A program made the translations under genes and the position numbers. The notes beneath the pieces were generated by a model. It worked only from the letters and a program-made list of their open reading frames with translations, did no database searches and was not told where the DNA came from. DNA of 10,520 nt, taken from contig CACZNR010000109.1 in NCBI GenBank assembly GCA_902782475.1, positions 1 to 10,520 of the forward strand, read 5' to 3'. Shown here in pieces: positions 6,637 through 10,520 of the stretch (position 1 is its first letter; each line of letters opens with the position of its first letter). This stretch comes from an uncultured Eubacteriales bacterium (lineage in GTDB: Bacteria > Bacillota > Clostridia > Christensenellales > Christensenellaceae).

Positions 6637-8981
6637 GTTACATCACCTGCACTGACACCTTCATTGAATTTGGTGGTCATCAGATTATATAGCTTAGTGT
6701 CTTTCGGTATACTGTTTTCAAAAGGCACCAGATTAGGGCCCATCTTGATCAATCCATGCCCCGGATCTACATTGGTTATGTGAGACATCTGAAGGTCGGA
6801 TATATTAAGAAGCCTGCCTAGTTCAACCCTATCAGTAGCAGCCTGATTGAGCATGATTATGAACTCAGAATTAGAAAGCATTGTCCTGGCAGTATGGGAC
6901 TGCAATAGGTCCTCCACATTCTGGGTGATACCTGTACAGAACGCGCCATACTTTCTTACACGCTTCCAGAGTTTGAAAAGGAACTGAGCTGAATATTCAT
7001 GCATGAAGAGCAGATAGATCTCATCGATGAAGATATAAGTCTTCCTGCCTTTCTGTCTGTTCTCTATGATACGATTCAGTATAGAGTCAAGAATGACCAG
7101 CATGCCTACTGCCTTAAGCTGTTCTCCGAGTTCCAGGATGTCGTAGCAGATAAGACTGTTGTTAGTATCAACGTTTGTTTGTTTGGCAAAGGTATTGAGA
7201 GATCCCTTGGTAAAGAGTTCCAACTCAAGGGCAAGTGACTTAGCTTCTCTTTCAGGCTGTCTCAGTAGTTCTTCCCTAAAGTCTGTTAAGGTCGGAGGAG
7301 TGCCAGTATATCCAGATTCCTGATACTCTCTGTACACGTTTTCAGTACAGCGGTCTATTATCGATTGCTGTCCCCTGGAGAATCTGTGTCCTGAAATGAT
7401 TTGCTCACATAAACTCATTATGAACTGTGCCTTCTCTATTGTTGGATCAATCTCTCCATAATCACGCGACATATCCATGGCATTTATGTGGTTAGGAGAT
7501 GTGGCAGATATCCTGATCACTTCTCCTCCTAAGGCTCTTACTATTGTGCTGTACTCTCTTTCAGGATCCAATATGATAACATCCCCATCCTTCTGAAGGA
7601 CCTTCATGAATGCATCCCATTTAGCCATCATTGATTTACCGGAACCCGAAGTGCCGAGAATAAAGCAGTTGCCATTCATCATCACATCGCGGTTAGCTAT
7701 GATCAGATTCTTTGATATGGCATTGATACCATAGCATATACCTCTTTTCTGTCGTATCTCCTGTACGCGAAATGGCATGAATACAGCTAGGCTTTCTGTC
7801 AAGAGCGTCCTGAACGCATTGATCCTTCTGACTCCGAATGGAAGCGCCGTATTCAGTCCGTCAAGTTGCTGGTATTTCAACACTGCCATCTGACAAAGAT
7901 GCTTCCTTGCAGTAGTCAGCAGGGCCTCTGTATCACTATCTAGCTCTTTCAGGCTGTCGGCTGTATGAACAAGAGTCATTACAGAAAACATCATCCTCTG
8001 ATCTCTTATGGTGATATCATCCATTACATCCTTAGTCTCTCTTCTCTGTAGTTCCATGTCATATGGTATGGTCGCCGAGAAGTTGTTATTCATGTTCTGT
8101 TTCCTCTGCCAGTTTGTGATATTGGTCTCTATTCCGAGGAGCCTCTGCTCAAGTTCCTTTACTGCTTCATCTGTGGGTACCGGCACTATGTCTATCGAAA
8201 ACATCAAGTTTCTGTTTATATCAGTAAGTTCAGTAACCATATCATCCTTGATATATGAAGCATAGTCTCTTAGGAAAAGCACACGGCCATAACGGTCCCC
8301 TATTTTGAAATAGTCGGTTCCGTTCTCAAAGGTATCCGGAGAAATATAGTCACGGAAGTCATGCCCTTTCTTCATCTTATCCGAGATGTCAAAATAAAAG
8401 TCTGTCTCCTCTCCTGATCTGAAGAAATCATGAAAGATCCTGAGCTTCTCTCTGGCATCAAGTTCTCTGCATGCAGATCCAAGTTGACTGAATTTGGACA
8501 CAAGATCTGTTCCTACCCTTGAAAAGTAGTTTCTGGCTTCCTCAATATTATTCTTATTCACTGAGATAGTTATATACTTCTCCTGAACTATCGCATCTGA
8601 GCCAATTGCCTTTTCAAGAATGATACGGTTATACTCATCCCTGTATTCATCCAGTTTATCACCTCTCCACTTCATCATGATCTGTTCCTCGAAGTCTGCC
8701 TTATTAAACTTCTTATTGTTGATCGTAATCTTGGTGGTTGCTCCACTGTCAAGAGAATTCAGTACTTCAGAGTACTTCAGGAACATCCTTTCCTTATCTT
8801 CTCTAGATGCTATGGCGTAGTTGATATCACAGAATACCCAAGTCTTGGAGAACTTCCCTTTTCCTTCCATAGTGATACCATCCTTCCAAATCACCAATAT
8901 TGGAATGATATCCTGTACCATCCGGGGTATCTTGAATCGCACATTGTCTTGTTTGATCGTATTTGAAAGAGTTCTAATCAT
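6633..8981 (-). CDS. virB4: VirB4-family conjugation ATPase
   Basis: Complete 782-residue cytoplasmic ATPase that powers the type IV secretion channel of Gram-positive ICEs. The first ~400 residues form the VirB4 N-terminal domain that contacts the membrane complex. The C-terminal RecA-like ATPase has Walker A GTSGSGKS at 443-450, the LDPEREY block near 471-477, and Walker B YIFIDEIYLL at 649-658 (D653, E654). GITQNVEDLL at about 684-693 resembles the conserved motif that follows in VirB4/HerA ATPases. Length fits the family at about 800. The ATG at 8981 (MIRTLSN) is chosen over an in-frame ATG 60 nt upstream because AGGAGG (8989-8994) sits 7 nt before it. It overlaps the end of the PrgI gene by 8 nt, and its stop overlaps the CHAP start by 4 nt, so these three are likely translated as a coupled set. 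All catalytic motifs are intact. Confidence 0.97.
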   Translation of the reverse strand: MIRTLSNTIKQDNVRFKIPRMVQDIIPILVIWKDGITMEGKGKFSKTWVFCDINYAIASREDKERMFLKYSEVLNSLDSGATTKITINNKKFNKADFEEQIMMKWRGDKLDEYRDEYNRIILEKAIGSDAIVQEKYITISVNKNNIEEARNYFSRVGTDLVSKFSQLGSACRELDAREKLRIFHDFFRSGEETDFYFDISDKMKKGHDFRDYISPDTFENGTDYFKIGDRYGRVLFLRDYASYIKDDMVTELTDINRNLMFSIDIVPVPTDEAVKELEQRLLGIETNITNWQRKQNMNNNFSATIPYDMELQRRETKDVMDDITIRDQRMMFSVMTLVHTADSLKELDSDTEALLTTARKHLCQMAVLKYQQLDGLNTALPFGVRRINAFRTLLTESLAVFMPFRVQEIRQKRGICYGINAISKNLIIANRDVMMNGNCFILGTSGSGKSMMAKWDAFMKVLQKDGDVIILDPEREYSTIVRALGGEVIRISATSPNHINAMDMSRDYGEIDPTIEKAQFIMSLCEQIISGHRFSRGQQSIIDRCTENVYREYQESGYTGTPPTLTDFREELLRQPEREAKSLALELELFTKGSLNTFAKQTNVDTNNSLICYDILELGEQLKAVGMLVILDSILNRIIENRQKGRKTYIFIDEIYLLFMHEYSAQFLFKLWKRVRKYGAFCTGITQNVEDLLQSHTARTMLSNSEFIIMLNQAATDRVELGRLLNISDLQMSHITNVDPGHGLIKMGPNLVPFENSIPKDTKLYNLMTTKFNEGVSAGDVT

Positions 8982-9324
8982 GCTTCTTCCTCCTATTATT
9001 TTTTTCTTCAAGAAGCTTCCAGTAGTAATTAGTATTTCCAAACAGAAGCCTTTTAGGTATCATGAACTTTGATTTGAACCATGCAAGTGCAAATTGCTCC
9101 GCAGTCATGCCGTTATACTTAATGAATCCCATTGCCCCAAATGGAACGGCAGCCAGGATACACACCCAGCTTGCCGTTTCCAGTCCAAGGACAGGTTTCA
9201 GGAGGAAATACAAAGTGACTGCAGCAATGACTGCCAGCATAGAAAAAACGAACTGCCTTAACGACAGTCCGAAAAACATACTTTCAGTATATTCCCTTAT
9301 CTCTTTGTTGATCTTAACTTCCAT
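8974..9324 (-). CDS. PrgI-family inner-membrane protein of the conjugation channel
   Basis: A 116-residue PrgI-family protein, small and membrane-bound, regularly encoded directly before virB4 in Gram-positive conjugative elements and resembling TcpE or VirB3-like channel parts. Two membrane helices are visible at about residues 23-42 and 51-69, joined by a short LKPVLGLE loop. They are followed by the family's cytoplasmic tail with F-x-x-P-K-R-L-like sequence (MIPKRLLFGN) and a very basic end (NRRKKHD). AGGAG followed by a 9-nt spacer precedes the ATG, within the last codons of the upstream gene, leaving a 5-bp gap. The frame ends in TAG 8 nt into virB4. Probably anchors VirB4 to the membrane; that role is inferred from family and position. 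Confidence 0.93.
   Translation of the reverse strand: MEVKINKEIREYTESMFFGLSLRQFVFSMLAVIAAVTLYFLLKPVLGLETASWVCILAAVPFGAMGFIKYNGMTAEQFALAWFKSKFMIPKRLLFGNTNYYWKLLEEKNNRRKKHD
8989..8994 (-). promoter_or_regulatory. Ribosome binding site deciding the virB4 start
   Basis: AGGAGG on the minus strand, 7 nt before the ATG at 8981 and inside the PrgI reading frame. It favours the shorter 782-residue VirB4 over a 20-residue longer frame starting at 9041. Confidence 0.8.
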
Positions 9325-9329
9325 CTTTA

Positions 9330-10301
9330 TCAGCTCCTAAACACTTCAGGAGAGTCAATGCCTCTGATCATCTCGCTCTTTATTGTTTCAAGCACCTTGG
9401 TGTCCTTGTCATAATAAAGAATGTTATTGGATAAAACATCTTTAGGCTCCAATAAATGTTCATTTGCTTCATACACCATAGACGCGATCTCTTTGATGTC
9501 AGGCGCCTGGGATTCCGGCATTACAAGTACTTCATTAACGCTGGACGGAAGGATATAGTAATTCTCGCCCAGTCTCTCAGCTATCTTCTCCTGAATGCCG
9601 GGGTAATAGAGGGCAACCGCTCCATAAAGGCATTCCTTATTTGAGAGCACATACATATGATCCTTCTCTTCCTCACTTATCGCATTGTGACCCTCAAGCA
9701 GATTATGTTCATCTTCAAAAAGAAGCTGGCTCCTGATTGAACTCATTACTGCCGGATCGTTGATCTGAGAACGCTCTATGGCAGTAGAGAAGAGTTCGTT
9801 CATATCGTACTCCATTTCTCCCATAAGACCTCTTGTGACAGTAGTCCTCAACTGTCCGTCATCACCGTCTGCAAGCGTGATATCACATACGGCTGCGAAG
9901 CCATTACCCATCTTGATATATGGCACCTCACTCAGATACTCATGGTTTCTCTTGATTTCTACTATCTTTAGAGTAAGGTTATCCTTGATATTTTCAAAGG
10001 ATAGATCCATGTTGGTGATTTCAGGCGGCGGGAATGCTATGACTCCGAGATACTCGTGTACAGTCTCTGCCATAAGCGCTTTAAGCGACTCTCCATTCAT
10101 ATACCTTTCATAGATGTCATTCATATAGATGGTGGGGGCCTGCTCCTGATCATGTTTTCTCATGGTCAGCCCATATAGGATCTGATCATTCATCTTGACG
10201 ACTCTGTTGTCTTCCACAGTCAGTTCCTTTACCAGATTATCCGGCAGATAGGAAAGGATCTCCGTCTTCGCCATTTCCATAAATTCTTTGATGTTTTCCA
10301 T
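9330..10301 (-). CDS. DUF5688-family protein of unknown function embedded in the transfer operon
   Basis: A 323-residue soluble protein without signal peptide or membrane segment. I recognise it as DUF5688-like from its overall pattern: an N-terminal MENIKEFMEMAK helix, an SLKALMAETVHEYL segment at about 72-85, and a C-terminal block LSNKECLYGAVALYYPG (219-235) followed by YYILPSSVNEVLVMPE (248-263). No catalytic motif is recognisable. Such proteins are common and often multi-copy in Lachnospiraceae genomes, and their function is not known to me. The start at 10301 is chosen because AAAGGAGG (10307-10314) lies 5 nt upstream; the frame stays open to 10424, but those extra 41 codons overlap the VirB6-like gene and have no site. 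It follows the VirB6-like stop by 26 bp and precedes PrgI by 5 bp, so it is co-transcribed with the channel genes. It is not a usual member between VirB6 and PrgI in Tn1549-type operons as I know them. Confidence 0.8.
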   Translation of the reverse strand: MENIKEFMEMAKTEILSYLPDNLVKELTVEDNRVVKMNDQILYGLTMRKHDQEQAPTIYMNDIYERYMNGESLKALMAETVHEYLGVIAFPPPEITNMDLSFENIKDNLTLKIVEIKRNHEYLSEVPYIKMGNGFAAVCDITLADGDDGQLRTTVTRGLMGEMEYDMNELFSTAIERSQINDPAVMSSIRSQLLFEDEHNLLEGHNAISEEEKDHMYVLSNKECLYGAVALYYPGIQEKIAERLGENYYILPSSVNEVLVMPESQAPDIKEIASMVYEANEHLLEPKDVLSNNILYYDKDTKVLETIKSEMIRGIDSPEVFRS

Positions 10302-10306
10302 TTGTT

Positions 10307-10314
10307 CCTCCTTT
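10307..10314 (-). promoter_or_regulatory. Ribosome binding site deciding the DUF5688 gene start
   Basis: AAAGGAGG on the minus strand, 5 nt before the ATG at 10301. It decides against the longer frame that begins inside the VirB6-like gene. Confidence 0.85.
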
Positions 10315-10327
10315 AATAAAGTGTTGA

Positions 10328-10520
10328 TTATAATCCTATCATTTCTTTCACAACATGGTCGCTCATCTTGACTGTGCCTACTAGCACCAGCATATTGAAT
10401 ACCAATTCCCCGATATACTTCCATACCATTGCCGCAGGGGCAGCATCAGGATCGACTACAGGCGGACTGGAGGCAAAGTAACTGAAGATGACACATGCTA
10501 TTACTATTATCGCCCCTTCA
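10328..10520 (-). CDS. VirB6/TrbL-like conjugal transfer membrane protein, C-terminal fragment
   Basis: The last 63 codons of a gene that continues beyond position 10520, ending in TAA at 10328-10330. The frame reads a hydrophobic helix (IIVIACVIFSYFA), a short proline/aspartate loop (SSPPVVDPDAAPAA), a second hydrophobic helix (IGELVFNMLVLVGTV) and a final KMSDHVVKEMIGL. The K-x-x-D-x-x-VKEM-x-GL ending is the pattern I know from VirB6/TrbL-like polytopic proteins encoded ahead of PrgI and VirB4 in Gram-positive ICEs. The protein would form part of the inner-membrane pore. Only the C-terminus is visible, so the family call rests on this tail and on gene order. Confidence 0.7.
   Translation of the reverse strand, partial: EGAIIVIACVIFSYFASSPPVVDPDAAPAAMVWKYIGELVFNMLVLVGTVKMSDHVVKEMIGL

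Larger units (their letters stand above)
5311..10520 (-). mobile_element. Conjugation module of an integrative and conjugative element (partial)
   Basis: The series VirB6-like, DUF5688, PrgI, VirB4 and CHAP hydrolase on one strand, in that transcription order, is the type IV secretion core of Tn1549/CTn-like ICEs of Clostridia. No promoter for it is inside the window, so transcription begins upstream of 10520. Integrase, relaxase, coupling protein, oriT and att sites are not visible, so element boundaries and mobility cannot be confirmed. Confidence 0.85.

Noticed and set aside
8761..8780. Tandem copy of the 10-mer AGTACTTCAG
   Set aside because: It lies in well-behaved VirB4 coding sequence (…LKYSEVL…), has only two copies, and does not disturb the protein; most likely chance.
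8982..9041. 20-codon longer VirB4 start
   Set aside because: AGGAGG at 8989-8994 points to the ATG at 8981, and the extension lies inside the PrgI gene.
10302..10424. Longer N-terminus (41 codons) for the DUF5688 protein
   Set aside because: The extension overlaps the VirB6-like C-terminus in another frame and lacks a ribosome binding site, whereas AAAGGAGG sits ideally before 10301.

Overview
The window looks like part of an integrative and conjugative element (ICE) from a low-to-moderate-GC Bacillota genome, most likely a Clostridia member of the Lachnospiraceae type. This is judged from strong AAGGAGG-type ribosome binding sites, AGA-rich arginine usage, an A/T-rich sigma-A promoter, and protein families typical of Tn1549/CTn-like elements. 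All supported genes are on the minus strand, so transcription runs from high to low coordinates. Coding is dense, and the only real intergenic gap is about 155 bp (5156-5310).

Region 1 (10520 down to 5311) is the core of a type IV secretion (conjugation) operon. In order of transcription it holds the 3' end of a VirB6/TrbL-like membrane protein, a DUF5688-type protein of unknown function, a small two-helix PrgI-family protein, a complete VirB4 ATPase, and a membrane-anchored CHAP-domain peptidoglycan hydrolase. Spacing runs from a 26-bp gap (VirB6/DUF5688) and a 5-bp gap (DUF5688/PrgI) to overlaps of 8 bp (PrgI/VirB4) and 4 bp (VirB4/CHAP), which points to one translationally coupled transcript. 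Together these genes would supply the inner-membrane channel, the motor and the cell-wall-opening enzyme of the mating machine. Relaxase, coupling protein, integrase, oriT and attachment sites are not in the window.

Region 2 (about 5310-5156) is the junction. A perfect 13-bp-stem, T-flanked bidirectional terminator (5418-5456) lies inside the last 50 codons of the CHAP reading frame. A second inverted repeat (5359-5389) follows it, and then a near-consensus sigma-A promoter (TTGAAT, 17 bp, TATAAT) with an overlapping dyad and two small hairpins ahead of hsdR.

Region 3 (5155 down to 1) is a type I restriction-modification operon in the order hsdR, hsdM, a small cysteine-rich ORF, hsdS (cut by the window edge). 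The last three are coupled by 8-bp and 4-bp overlaps. It has its own promoter and sits where Tn1549-like elements usually carry small accessory transfer genes, so I read it as defence cargo of the ICE. The points most worth a second look are the 71-residue cysteine-rich protein between hsdM and hsdS, the CHAP frame that reads through a terminator, a possible small antisense RNA at that terminator, and the DUF5688 gene embedded in the transfer operon.
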